A stretch of 64,000 nucleotides of DNA, from NCBI GenBank assembly GCA_016801845.1, contig CM028910.1:15034629-15098628 (forward strand), in the 5' to 3' direction. The position numbers and the translations under genes were made by a program. The notes under the pieces were generated by a model. It saw only the letters and a program-made list of their open reading frames with translations, was not told the DNA's origin and searched no databases. This stretch comes from Polydactylus sextarius. Its lineage: Eukaryota; Chordata; Actinopteri; Polynemidae. Shown piece by piece: positions 27,101 to 46,065 of this stretch. Position 1 is the stretch's first letter, and every line of letters starts with the position of its first letter.

Positions 27101-29889
27101 TAAAGTAGAGGAGAGATGGTGGAAGAGAAACTGAATGCTCTGTTTAAACTGTGTCCACTTACATGTTGTGTTTCAGCTGGTGTCTCTGGATTCATACAGC
27201 CAGTATGATGTTTGGACAGAAACCAGAAGCAGTCACAGTTACACATTTACAAGCTGTATTCATTTAAAAGTGGTTTTACCTTTAGATGTTCCATCTGAAA
27301 TGACCAGTACATGATATTCCTTTAACCTTAGTGGTTTGAGGCCTGTAGTTGTGTTGGTGATACTTGAAGTATAACACAGCAAGTCTGGCTGCTTCTCTGC
27401 TGAATCACTGTAGGAGACTGATGACTCTGGTTTGATTTATCCAGGTCTCCATCGCAATGGGGGAGGAGATCTGCCGTCTCCACGTAATCGTCGATGAGTT
27501 CCACAGTGACTTCCACCCTTCGCCTCAAGTCCTCAAGCTCTACAAGTCTGTAAGTTGAGGAACAGGTTCATTCTTCTCGATCGCACCTTTACTGTGTGAT
27601 AATCTGAGGTGCACACGTTGATTACAGAGCTATAGTTTCAGTTTAGTTCTCTAAGAGGACATGTTCCTGGTTTGTGTCAGACTTGGTCTAGGCAGAGGCC
27701 AGAGGGCCCTATACATTTTGGTTTAGATCTGGTTAAAGGAGTAGATCTAGGAGTGTTTGTATTTATAACCCACCTCGGTATTACACAATTGGGAAGACCT
27801 TGACACTTTTGTCTGTTTGTTAGCAAATAATGTATGAATCAGACATATTTGATCATTGAGATCTATCAGTTTAATTAATTTTGGATTATTCTCTGGATCA
27901 AATTGTATAAAGAAAGAAAAAGATAATAATTAGAATCTGTGGGAAGAATAAGTTTGGCCTCGTTGGAGGTATTGACTGTTTTGTGTTTGACCTTTAATCC
28001 TTGTTGCTGTTTGTAGGAGCTGCTCTCTCACGTGGAGGAGGGGATGGGGAAAAACTTGGCTTTCCGCTGCTCGGACGCTGTGAACGCTTCGGTCCAGTCT
28101 TCACAGCAGTACATGATAGGTAATTTAACCACGACGTGTACAAAATCACTAGATGACTTTAGTAATTTCAAGAACAAATCTGTTGTATAGATGTTAGCAC
28201 CACAGTCTGATGCCGTTAGGTCTTTAGAATTTATCAGAATAATTACGATGAGAATGATCAGTTTAAAAAAAGGTGTAGTTTTTGGATTTTGTACCTCTAT
28301 TTTGTTGGATTTTAATTGTTTATTTATTTATTCTTTAACACTGGTTCCAATATGATTTGACCGGTACCATTATTTGTTTTTACTCTCAGTCACTCATTGA
28401 GAGAACGCTGCTAAACTTAGTCAAAACCTTTCGGGCACTCAGGCTATGATCTGTAACATCCAGCCCACTTCTATATTTACCCTCCTCATTGAATGCCATC
28501 ATCCCGCGCCTCGTTATGCTATAAATGCGTCACTGTGTCAGGCTCGCATGCAAGCTGTGCTCAGTGGCAGTGATGTTGAAAAGGTGTTAATGTGCCCTCT
28601 AATGAAAAGGCTTCAGGTGATGTTATGAAACCGTGGCGTGATTTCATTTTTTATTTTTATTTTAAAGGAGAGAGAGCGAGAGAAGCAGGAGTATTTAAGC
28701 CTTTAGACCACAATGATAATGTAGTGGTGATGTTTCTGTCACCTTGTATTGTTAATCTCTGCCCTTTAGTGCCCAGAAAATGAATTATGACATAGGTGAC
28801 TGCTGTTTCTTCTGTATGTAACTTTTAAATCTTTGTGTTTTTTATCTGTCCAGAGAGCATGCTCCCTCTGCTCCCCTCTGTGGCCAAGGGTCAAGTCCAA
28901 ATGCTGGTACCCAGCAGGAAGTTTGACCTGAGCTACGACCTGAACTGCACCACAATCTGCAGCGACTTCCAAGAGAACATCGAGTTTCAGTTTTCGTTGG
29001 GTTGGACGTCGTTAGTCCACCGCTTCCTGGGATCCGTCAACGCAGAGAGAGCTCTCAAACTGATGGACCAGAACTTCCAGGTACGGACTGGAAAGACCTG
29101 ATGGCTTAAACCAAAAGAAATTCATTGTGTCTTATTTAATGTCAACACTAAAAATTACTGTAAAAACATAAAGTGAAGAACATCACTTTGTTGTTATTCA
29201 GGCTTCTCGACCGGCGCTGCCCGTGGCCTGTACCCCCTCCTCAGGACCCCCCTCCATTGTATCTCAACCCAACCACGAGACGGCCCTCATGACCCAGGAG
29301 GACCTGATGGTAGCCATGGCAACCAACGTGGCTTCCCTCACCTCCCGCACCTCAATGAGCGTTATCGTCGTTGGAGGAGTGGTATGTTGTCTCCAGGATT
29401 ACTCATTTGTACAAAAAGCATTTTAACCAGTGATGGTGTTAACACATCCTCTGTTTGTCTGTTTTTGTGTCAAGGTGTGGAAAACGGTCGGCTGGAGGCT
29501 GATCGCTCTGTCCGCTTCATTGTATGGGTTGTTGTACCTGTACGAGAGACTCACCTGGACCACCAAAGCGAAGGAGCGCACTCTGAAGCGTCAGTTCGTG
29601 GACTACGCCACAGAGAAGCTGCAGCTCATCGTCAGCTTCACTAGTAGCAACTGCAGCCACCAGGTCCAACAGTAAGTCCCAGCACAGTTGCAGTCTGAGG
29701 TCGAAAAACAACTGTACACAGCTGTAGATAAAATGTGTTGTGTACTTCACATGCAGGATAACTGTTTGAATTATTTAACAATGTTACATGTTGACATCAT
29801 ACGCTTATTTCTCTGCTCTCGTCCTCAATTTCTGTCGGTGGTATTTAAGCCACTTGACGGAGCTCGGCACCCCATAATGCTCATAATTT

Positions 29890-29929
<40 letters not shown>

Positions 29930-30409
29930 CCTGCTCCACCCTCCCCTGTGCCCCACCCAGCCTTCGCCTCTGTAGTAGGGCTAAATAAATAAGCAGTGCG
30001 ACGCTGTGCCCTCTGTGTTGCCAGGGAGATGGCTACGACCTTTGCTCGGCTCTGTCAGCAGGTGGACCAGACGCAGAAAGAGCTGGAGGCAGAAATACAA
30101 CAACTAACAGCCAAGATAGATCAGCTGGAGACGGTCCAGAGCCACTCCAAGATGCTGAGGTTTGTTTTTTCTTCACTTCTTATTGGGGAGGGGTCATTAT
30201 GGGTAAAGAAAAAAAGACAGCGGGTGACCGAGGAAAATAATGACAGTAGATGATAAGTATGATGGTGAATGAAGATTTACCGACCAGCAGTTTTGATGAA
30301 ATTTGGTCTTAGTTTGACATACGTTTGTTTCGTCCGCAGACATAAAGCCACAGAGCTGGAGAAACACTTGGAGGAGTTCACCAACCAGTACCTGCAGCCT
30401 CAGCAGTGA
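20407..30409 (+). CDS. mfn1: Mitofusin-1, complete, 758 aa (811 aa if the candidate cassette exon is included)
   Basis: Core coding exons: 20407-20554, 20675-20810, 21322-21484, 22904-23028, 23234-23342, 24513-24620, 24742-24895, 25058-25125, 26526-26647, 26973-27099, 27445-27549, 28017-28119, 28854-29080, 29202-29381, 29475-29671, 30025-30159, 30340-30409 (2277 nt with stop when listed with phase-matched joins). The ATG has a good Kozak context (GACACCATGG). GTPase motifs: P-loop GRTSNGKS (94-101), switch GHTTN, DSPG (190-193), NRWD (249-252). Heptad repeat 1 follows. A paired transmembrane hairpin lies near 612-650 ([20 protein letters not shown]). The C-terminal heptad repeat 2 runs through LARLCQQ-type sequence to the end QYLQPQQ. 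The outer-membrane dynamin-like GTPase drives mitochondrial fusion (family knowledge). [16 protein letters not shown] and STLMNT-EKHFFHK are MFN1-type, not MFN2-type. Flanking gnb4 and actl6a also fit MFN1. Teleosts may have two mfn1 copies, and which one this is was not determined. Confidence 0.95.
20566..20596. repeat. (TA)n(TG)n microsatellite
   Basis: A compound TA then TG run of about 30 bp just downstream of the mfn1 first coding exon donor. Confidence 0.9.
21795..21953 (+). CDS. mfn1: Candidate in-frame cassette exon of mfn1 (53 aa, acidic)
   Basis: A 159-nt open block lies in the 1.4 kb intron between core exons 21322-21484 and 22904-23028. It is bounded by TTTCCAG and CAG/GTGAGA, a strong donor. 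Both neighbouring junctions are phase 0, and 159 is divisible by three. Inclusion therefore inserts 53 residues after K149 without shifting the frame. The insert starts [20 protein letters not shown] and contains a run of nine Glu encoded by a (GAG)n repeat (about 21868-21896). It ends GLGLKQQ. Human MFN1 and MFN2 have no insert between the ...SVK and [10 protein letters not shown] segments. The polypyrimidine tract is only moderate, so inclusion may be optional or the block may be fortuitous. Confidence 0.5.
24094..24136. repeat. (GCA)14 trinucleotide microsatellite
   Basis: An uninterrupted CAG/GCA tract of 43 bp in the mfn1 intron between exons 23234-23342 and 24513-24620. It is not coding in the mfn1 model. 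Confidence 0.95.
29893..29928. repeat. (AC)18 microsatellite
   Basis: A perfect dinucleotide run in the mfn1 intron before the penultimate coding exon. Confidence 0.95.
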
Positions 30410-31162
30410 AGATGCTCCTCTTCATCGCCCCACACTTCGTTTCATGTCAAGTCAGTCATTCCTCAGACCGGCGACACCTCACCGAACCTGGTCCACTTCA
30501 GTGCCCACAATGCACCGCGGTGTGCCTGTGTGGACCACAGTGCTGAAGAGATTAGTTGATTAATCAATTACTCTATCAAGAGAAAATACATCTTCTGGTA
30601 ATCAATGAAATGTCAATTACTCTCCGGGCAAGATTTTTTTTTTTGTTTGTTTTGTTTGTACAAAATTGATATTTATTTTATTTTGTTGTAGTTTTTTTTT
30701 TCTTTTTTTTTTGTCTCACCAAATAGTCAATTTGTAGACAAAAACGTTTTTTAATGAATGTTTGTCTTTTTTTTTTTTTTTTTTTTTCCCCGACATTTTC
30801 TAGACTAATTGATTTAAAAAAAGAAATGAACTAAGTAGTTTTAAGTGTGATGGCTCAGACATGACAGTATTTTCTCCTCCTCAGCCAGTCAGGTGCCTCA
30901 GGTGCTCGAGAAACAGCAGTGAACAAACTGTAAAACTAAACTGCCTGTTGAACAGAACTCTTGGTGCACAAACAGGCGACTTGAAGGCTACCTACCGGTC
31001 GGGTGCTGTATTTTTGACACTAACTTCCGTGCTTCTGACTGTGAATATGCCTTTTTTTGGACTAACTTTTGTGAAGCAAATGAAGTTCGTGTGTCTGTTG
31101 AGATTGGACATTGTTATCTGTTCAGGCACATGATTATCTACTGTATTGTAGCAACAAGAAAA

Positions 31163-31168
31163 AATAAA
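31163..31168 (+). terminator. Poly(A) signal of mfn1
   Basis: AATAAA about 750 bp past the mfn1 stop codon. The 3' UTR contains several long T tracts (30630-30790). Confidence 0.6.
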
Positions 31169-31683
31169 TATATTTAATAATGAAAGAAAGAAAATGTGTG
31201 AATGTTATGTGTTATGTGAATTCACTGATATTATTTGCATGTATTTAAAATGCTGTAGGTTCTATTTTCTAACACACATTGTACAGATAAAAAAAGCTTT
31301 GGAAATCCTCATATATTTTATATCCTACTTTATTTATACCCCAACTTATAATGATGATGATCACATATAATCCTGCCTTTTGTAAAATTGTCCATCTTTT
31401 CCTTGATTCTGCCAGACTGTATTAAATCAGCCACAATCTAAAACAGACGTTTTGTGCCATTATTTTGAAAAAAAAAAAAAAAAAAGAAGAAAGTATCATA
31501 TAATTGAAAAACAAGCCGGTCAGTTTTATTTTTCATTATTTATGTTTTTCTCTAAACATCTAATGTAAAACAGGGACACGATGATGTAATGTGTATATAA
31601 AAGAGTCAATAATATATTCTTTACACACACACACACATAAAAGAATCAGAAAGAGTTTGTATTCTTGGTTAAAAGCTTTTTTT

Positions 31684-31689
31684 TTTATT
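31684..31689 (-). terminator. Candidate distal poly(A) signal of gnb4
   Basis: AATAAA on the minus strand (plus TTTATT), inside CCAATAAAAAAAA. It is the last good signal before the convergent mfn1 3' end, about 0.5 kb away. If used, the gnb4 3' UTR is about 4.8 kb. Confidence 0.4.
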
Positions 31690-34600
31690 GGTTACAATAA
31701 CTCATGGCAACATATCAGTATCACCAAGCCACTGTACAAATACAAAAAAAAGGTCTGGTGTGAAAAAGACTATAAAAATTATTCCATAACAAGTGATTAT
31801 AATTTCACACAATAGCACTGTAAGAGAATTATCATGGCACCAAGTCCCTGGTCTTTACTGGCTTAAAACATAAAACAATAAATAAAACAAAATTAAAAAA
31901 AAAAAAAAAAATGTCAGAACAGTAGGTTGTAGAGTTGTAGCAGTGCATTATTTGGTGATGGTGGTCATGTGATGCAACCAATTCATGTGTTGGGGTGTCA
32001 GGAGATTTGTTTTTTTTCCCTCCTATTTTGACTTGTTCAGATTAAAACAAATTATATATATAATTTTTTAATATATATATTAGATTTGAGGTTCATGCAC
32101 AGTCTTCAATAACTTGTGCAGCAGTCAGTTTCACATCTGCTTCGAAAGTTACACGTTGGCACATTGGGCGACACAAACATTGTGTAAAATACTTCTGCCA
32201 ATCATGTCTGAAGTAAATACTCAGTAAATGTCACAGGTTTAGGTTCTGGTTCTGGTTCTGGTTCTTCAGATCTTAAATGCATCAAGTGTTGACATGTTGC
32301 AACATCAAAACAAACTGACCCAACAGCTCCATATTAAATGAGTAGTTGTGTGAGTGAGTGATTGAAGTGGGGCAGACTGGAGGTAAATACAACAATAATG
32401 TGAAAATAAATGAAGTTAAGCACCTTTTTTTTCTTTTTTTGTTTGATTAAGTCTACTGCACTACTTAGGTGAGTGAACTGCACAGGCACAAAGTGTTCCA
32501 GGTTCCAGCTGCTAATACTGCAGAGTTACAAACACAGCGAGGAAATGGCCGCCTGCTAAATATCACTGTCAGAAATGACGATGATCCCGCTTTTTCACCT
32601 GGTAAGGGCTATGGTGTGTTGTTGTTGTTGTTTTTTTAAATTTCACACAGTTCATGATGGAGTATGAAAGTGAAAACAAGGTGAGTTCGGAGGAAATCGT
32701 TAAACACAATGTGGGGGGAAAAACCTCCTGGCAGAGATGAGACATAAGATGAGTCATTAGCTGTCTGCTAACTTAGCTTAGCTTAGCTTAGCTTAGCACA
32801 AAGACTGGAAACTGAAGAAACAACTAGTGTGAGTCTTTCAAGACCACAACTGACTGATTAACATCATGTCTGCTTGTTTAATATGTAGAAAAATTTAAGT
32901 TTAAAAAAAGGTAATTTGCCCTTTAATGAGCAGGGAACTTTTATGCTCCTAACAAAGGCGAACCTGCTGCTTGTTCTTAGTGTTGCCAGAAATACTATTG
33001 GACTTTTCTTCTTCTTTGATCAGGTATAGAAAAAATAATTTAATTTATTTGCTTGCTTGTTATAATTTGAGCTATTATAGTGGTTTCCACAGAAGTTAGA
33101 CTACAATCCAGAGGTTTTTTTTTGGCAGACAAGAGTGGCAGTGATGCGCGACACATGTAGGAAAATAACATCAGCTACTGTAAAAATGTGATCCTTTAGC
33201 ACCCCCTCGCAACAAATCTCTTGCGTGGAAATCCATTATTTCCAAGGTCTATCACACATGCAAATGACTATCACGCTAACGACTCTGTAGCCAAATGGAT
33301 CTGATCCAAAAGACGGAAAGTGAACATTTCCCAACATGTCCAACTATTTCACTTTTTTTAATACAAACTGTCTGTTCGTCTGTAATTTTCTCACCTATAT
33401 CTGAGGACACAGGAACATCTGATATCCACTGACTAAAATAGAACCTGATCCCGATCAACACCTTCAACATAATAATATTTTGGGATTTAAGGAGTCCACC
33501 TGTTTGATCAGACGACACACTGGGTATAAAATCAAACTTGTTTGTGACCTTAATCGATGGAGGTGGAGAAGGCTGGCACTTGAGTAAAGTAAGCTAACGT
33601 TTTTGTTTTTGTTTTGACACATTGAATAGTTTTTAGTTCACAGCTCAGGGTCTGTGGATAACATTGGCACAAAATGAGGAAGTAACACTTAGATCTATAT
33701 GTTATCCACATACATCAGCAAATTAACTCCCTTCCCTCCCATCCTGTTCCTTACTCTCCCACACACACACAGCTCAACACTGATATGAAATACATATCAC
33801 ATCCTACATACCTCGGAGATATTCTCAGACTAAAAACTGTAACTGTTTTTTTTCCTTTTCTTTTTTTAAACATTCTCTCATTGATGCAAAGCCAGGTAGA
33901 AGCAAATCACTAGAATCACGGTAGCTAAAGAGGGGTCTCATTGGTAGCTGATTGAACCTTAATAAATACTACAAACTGTATGGTAGTAATAGAAAGCGGA
34001 GTTGTATAAAAAGTGATGTAAAACACTTGCATTAAGAAGCAATATGGACCTGAATGTGGTCATGGTGGTTTACTGTAAGCATGCTTTTTTTGTTTTTTTG
34101 TTGTTTTTTTTTTTTTAGTGTTCACTAGTATCAGAATGTGCTTCTATCGGGAAAAGAAGAAAAAAAAAAGCAATCTGTCTTATTGTTCAGTGTGTAAAAA
34201 GGAATAGTAAAGAAGAAAACATTACTGCGGTCGATGCTAGTATTACCTTCTATCATGAATGGTATCGTAAGGCAGAATGGAGACACAAATGTGCCACATC
34301 TCAAAGGAGCAGAAAAAAAAAGAAACCCTCCTTAATCAGCCAATGAGGGTCATATGTTTATATTTAGAGATAGGCACCTGAGACAGCTGATGGATAGGTC
34401 CAACACACATTACGTGTTTTAAATTTTTCTTTTTTCTTAAATTTAAGCCTTTAGAAGAACCAAAATAATGGAAGATGCGTGATGAGAAAAATACTCAAAA
34501 TCAGAACCTCTATGGGTAAATAAGTCACGTGCTCCATGGTTTACATTGTACTACAGTTTGTGAGTTCATTTCTAGCTCTCTAATAAATGTACATTTCTGT

Positions 34601-36465
34601 CTACCGAGTTACTTTCTTCACTAGCAAATATCTAACAGTTCATAACATGTTTTTGGTGAGGAAAACAAAAAAATGCAGAGTGTTAAACCCTTAAAAAAAA
34701 AAATCTTTTTTTTTTTCCATTTTTTTTTTTTTTTTTACAGGCTTGTGGTGGCACTGATGTGATTTTGGAGTGGCTAACATGATTTCATTTCCATGCAGTC
34801 ACAAAGTTCACACCTTGTTGACAACGAAACGTAAAGGACTCATCGATCCTTCATTTAGAGATTTAAAAAAAAAAAAAAAAGAAGAAGAAGAAGAAAAATG
34901 ACATGGCGAGCTCTGGCAGATGTTTCTCTCCCTCTTCGTCTTCTAACTAGTCCTCAGAAGCCGCTGACAGTGGCTGCTGTCCTTTATGGTCCTTTGATAT
35001 CCACACATAACGACTGAGCACTCTCCCATTTGTCCATACATTCTTTACCTGCCTCACAGGTAAAGAACAACCTCTGCTTGGGGAGAACGTGTCTCTCTCA
35101 GTCATTTGTAACGTGAGAAGCTCATCTCAACTTTAAGCACAAGTGTAGATTCAACAGGCCACAGGACACAGCACTATTAAGATGCAAACCTCTCTTTAGG
35201 ATCATGATTGGACATAATTGGGAGGATGTGATGACTGCAGTCTTCAGATATTCAGCATCCAGTGATTTGAAATCACAATCCACTTGAGTTGAAGCTGAAG
35301 CAGACTCTTCAGTAAAATAAAGTTTTCTATCTTAGCCTAAAACTCTCTGGTCTCTATTTAAAGAGTTAAAGCTTCAGACTAAAAACACGACGTGTTGGTT
35401 TTAAGCTCTTTCTCTAATCACAACCACAGCAGTGTGACCGTTTCCTTCCAAAATAAAAGACTGTGGTGGTGGAATGCTAGGGGAAGTGTTGTTTAAAAAC
35501 AAACAAACAAACAAACAAAAAAATGCCATCGCAGTTATCATTCACAGGAACACAACATGTACAGTGCAGGGTGGTCCTGGTGCAGGGTGCACCAGGAGCT
35601 ATGACCGCTGCCTGTAACCATAATACACACGTATAAATGAGGAGAGCGAGTTTAGCCGAGCCAGATTATAGTTTTGTTTACTTGTAATATCCTCTTTTTG
35701 TTGGCGGATAAGTGAGCCTGACCGAGTCAGCAAATATCCAATTTCATTTTTTTTTTTTTTTTTTTTTTAAACTGAAAATTAAAAGATGTTTTAGGCTAAA
35801 TTATGATACGGTTGATACGAGTCTAATTCATCTCTCACACAAAATGTTTCTGGCTTCATGTCGTGTAGTAATGTCAATATGTACATTTGAAATAAAACAT
35901 AACCTCCCAAAACTATATTAAAAAAACTCAAGGGTGGGAAATAAACTTCAAAAATATATACATACACATTATATATGCATATATGATGCATATATACACA
36001 CATAATGCTATACATATATACTGTCTTTATATATACATTTACATATTACACACCGACGGTCATCTCATTTGTTGTTAGTTATAGTAACAGATGCTCTTTA
36101 TCACCCGAGCGAAATCTTATATTTTTGCCTTCAGTTTTTCATAAACTCTTATTTTATTTTGATTGGACAACTCTACTGAAATGTTCCTATTTTTTGTTGG
36201 GTGTAAAAAAACAAAAACAAAAAAAAACAACAACAACAAAAAAATAAACATCACTTGGAAAGGCAGAAAGAGTTGGTACTTTCTCACAGGTGGGTAGCTC
36301 ACCAGCAGAGACAAGAGAACTGGGGGGTGAATTAAGAGGATTTCGGCTGACACAGTGTGAACCCCTCAGGTCCAGCTCAGCAGATGAGTTGGGATATGTT
36401 GGGTGTGGTGTGGGAAAGATTTTGGCAGGCAGTGATTGAGTATGGCAGGGAAAAAAAGGTTTGTC
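31690..36465 (-). other. gnb4 3' UTR (candidate long form) / convergent intergenic region
   Basis: About 4.8 kb between the gnb4 stop codon and the most distal plausible poly(A) signal. It is AT-rich with many A or T homopolymers (31890-31910, 34683-34738, 34863-34880, 35748-35768). No coding exon was found on either strand. Shorter UTR forms using internal signals are equally possible. Confidence 0.4.
32773..32825. repeat. (TTAGC)5 followed by ACAAAGACTGGAAAC: fragment of a teleost interspersed repeat
   Basis: Five tandem TTAGC units lead into CACAAAGACTGGAAACTG. The combination AGCTTAGC...AAAGACTGGAAAC is a motif I recall as recurring in fish 3' UTRs and intergenic DNA. Here it sits in the presumed gnb4 3' UTR. 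The family name cannot be given from sequence alone. Confidence 0.45.
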
Positions 36466-43134
<6,669 letters not shown>

Positions 43135-43206
43135 TGTCTCTCTGTGATGTGTTCAGGCCACGCTCTGCTCCAAATACTGACTGGGCTTGGAAAACACGTG
43201 CCTACA

Positions 43207-43260
43207 GGCGCACACACACACACCCACACACCCACCCACACACACACACACTCACACACG
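43207..43260. repeat. (CA)n/(CCCACA)n microsatellite
   Basis: CA dinucleotides interrupted by CCCACA units, just upstream of the gnb4 first coding exon, in the 5' UTR intron. Confidence 0.9.
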
Positions 43261-44149
43261 CTTCACCAGCTGACACCTGCAAGACAGAGAAACAGAAATA
43301 CTATAAGTTCAACAGGCGGATGGAGAATGAAGGATGGGACAACTTCCATCAGACAAACACAGGTATCCTGTTTGGGTTCAGACCAAAGAGGAGGGTGCTG
43401 CAAAGAGAACGGAAGGGTGGGGCTAGGTGGAGGCCTGGAGGGTGGCCTGGCTCTTCAAATACCCCCAGTCTGGTTCAAAATGCCATCTGAGCCAGGCTCT
43501 GACCTTTCCTGACTCAATCAGCCTTTTGTGTTGTTGCATTGCACAGTTTGCTCAACCCACCCCAAAGAGCCCTGAACATATGTGTGTGTTTGTGTGCTGC
43601 ACGCAGCTCTGGACGGTTTGTTATGTACAACTGAGAAATTCAACATAGGTGGATGTATTTATCTGTGGGAATATTTACCATGTTAGCTTTTATTTGAATT
43701 TGTTTCCGAGTTAAGTCTCTCAGATTCATGGTCATGTGTATGTATGTGTGTGTGTATGTAAGTTGCCACCACCTTTACCTTAGGGAGGCTGAATGTGGGT
43801 CACAAAGCACTTAGACGATCCTCAGAAATGGTTGGATCCCCTACCCCCACCCTGCATTTTTCAGTCTGTTTTATCGTCTGCTGTCCAGAAGTCAAACCCT
43901 CCGAGATTAAATTTTCAGTTCCATTTTCTATAATTCCACAATTAGGCCGAGTCCAGCCCTTCCTCTCCACAGGAAATCATGTTAATGTACAGAGGAGGAT
44001 GCTTGTGCTCTGTCTTCGTTTTGGCAAAGGATTTAAAAACCATTGGGACCAGTAACTTATTCACCATGAAGGGAAAAAAAGACTTAATTTTACAAATATC
44101 AAACAATTAAGATAAACACAATGATGTAGTGTTCATGCTGTCTTTGAAA

Positions 44150-44470
44150 ATACTACACATTTATCTATGTGAGAAGCTGCCTGGCTCTCTTGGTCTTGGC
44201 CATTGTGCCTCTGCTCCCCTGTCACAAAGAGAGGATGCGTTGGACTTCTCATTGTGGACTCTCGATTCAGCCAAGGAGGTCTCTGACAGTAACGAGGCAT
44301 GAGGGACAGAGAGCGTTGCGATGCTTTCAGCTGCCCAGGAGTGACGTCACTCTCTCCTCCAGCTGACGCAACTCCCCCTGAAGTGGGGCTCTCAGCATCA
44401 GCTCTTCTGTGATGTGGATCCATGGATCCATCACGGCGTATTCCTCTTAAATCCTCCACGTCACACAGAG
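44150..44470. promoter_or_regulatory. Candidate regulatory island with palindromic CRE in gnb4 intron 1
   Basis: A non-repetitive, GC-richer block with a full palindromic CRE, GTGACGTCAC (44341-44350), and a TGGATCCATGGATCCA double palindrome about 70 bp downstream. Its composition differs from the AT-rich sequence on both sides. Confidence 0.35.
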
Positions 44471-45256
44471 TGCCCTGTGGACTACCAAAATATCAGATAC
44501 GACTTTGAACGCTCATCTTCATCTTTTCAGTTGATATTTTTCAGCCTCAGGCTTGTGTTGTGAAAGGCAATGGAGCACACAAGAGAGATGAGATGAAAAA
44601 TAACACAGGTATGATGTAGGATGATGCTGAAAATCATATGGGGTTATCCCATATGATGGGTGGATAAAACTAAACACACTAATTTTAGGACCAGCTACGG
44701 CACTGACTTTAGGAGCAACACAATAATTGTCCTGATCACATTTAGATACTTAATATTAGTCATTTAGAAACCAAAACTGGACAATTCATCTGCTAGTGTA
44801 ATTAAACAAATATCACTCACAGCCAGAAGAAACTCAAGCACACATTAAGGGTATTAATTGTAACAAAAGGACTACACAGGTTACCTTTAACACTTCATAG
44901 TTATAGACTTCAGCGCCTATATTTAAGTGAGTCTTTTCTTCAGCTGTGTGACTTTCAGTGCAGGCCCAGAGCATGGCACACGATCAGGGGCCACAAAGGC
45001 GGAGCTGTGTGCTGGAGATGCCCATTGTTTAGTATGTGGCTGCCAGCTACAGTAGATAGTGCTGCTTGGCACGGCCACAGTTGGGTCTCTGAGACTCACC
45101 ATTGGAGGCTACAATTGCTCCTGCTCTGTCCTACTGACACAAACCAGCTAAACACCCACTGAACTTGTTGAGACGGACGCTCACAGCAGCCAGAATGAGA
45201 CCAGAGTCTGAACTAAGTTGGAGCAACTGTCACCTGCAGAAAGTTAATAAGCCAGA

Positions 45257-45260
<4 letters not shown>

Positions 45261-45289
<29 letters not shown>
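45261..45289. repeat. (AT)n microsatellite
   Basis: A perfect AT run of about 28 bp in the candidate gnb4 5' UTR intron. Confidence 0.9.
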
Positions 45290-45291
<2 letters not shown>

Positions 45292-45829
45292 CTTAAGGAG
45301 GTTGTACATAAATATTACACATGGCCCCAGTTGTCTATAGCGCCCTTACTGTCTGTAATTCATTATTCATTTATCATTTAAGCATCAGTTATAACATCAT
45401 GCCCAGCTTTAAATACATTCTGTGATAAATGTCTTTCACCACCTATCAAAAGTTTACTAACTTCACATTTATTAGCTTTACTCGCAGAATGAAATGTAAA
45501 AGTAATTTTAAAAAAACTTACATTCTTGCGGGTTTTAGTTATTTTTTTTTTATCTGAAGACATGCCTCTGACAAATAGAAATGGGAATCACATAATTTAA
45601 TGACAATTTATGTGTTACTGATTACACTAAAACTAAATGTTTATCTGGTGTGAGTCTGGTCTGGTCTTTTACTTTCATTTTTATATCCATACACAATGAG
45701 AGAGTCTCCTTTTATCCCAACCTTTTCCTCTGTAAAGTCATTGTGAAACTCAATAGTCTTAAGTTCCCTTCATAGATCTTGATCACTTGTGACGGGAGAC
45801 ACTGTTCATTTAGTGTTTGTTGCTGCTGA

Positions 45830-46065
45830 TTCAGTAGCAAGGGCTCCAAGCAGGAACCAATCTTGAGTGGAGCCATAACAAGGATTGACATATTTGCATA
45901 TTTTGTATTTTATTTCATCAATGAGTCTCTGCTCCCTCTGGGTCTCATACAGTAGAAAGTCAGTCACATATGCCTTAACCATGAACAAATAATTGTGAAC
46001 AGAGCAGCAGGTGGTGGAGGCAATGCAGCTGCACCCAGAGCCACAGGGGCCAAACAACATAAAAT
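45830..46065. promoter_or_regulatory. Candidate regulatory island with octamer motif in gnb4 intron 1
   Basis: A non-repetitive block with a consensus octamer ATTTGCAT (45892-45899), an AACCAATC CCAAT-type word and E-box-like CAGGTG and CAGCTG words near 46007-46030. Coding frames here do not resemble a known protein. The block looks more like a conserved non-coding element. This is inference only. Confidence 0.3.

Noticed and set aside
28440..28720. GC-richer stretch in an mfn1 intron
   Set aside because: Might be conserved, but shows no clear motif cluster, splice pair or frame. Too weak to report as a feature.
43144..43512. 122-codon plus-strand frame rich in His/Thr
   Set aside because: Created by translation of the CA microsatellite next to gnb4 exon 1.
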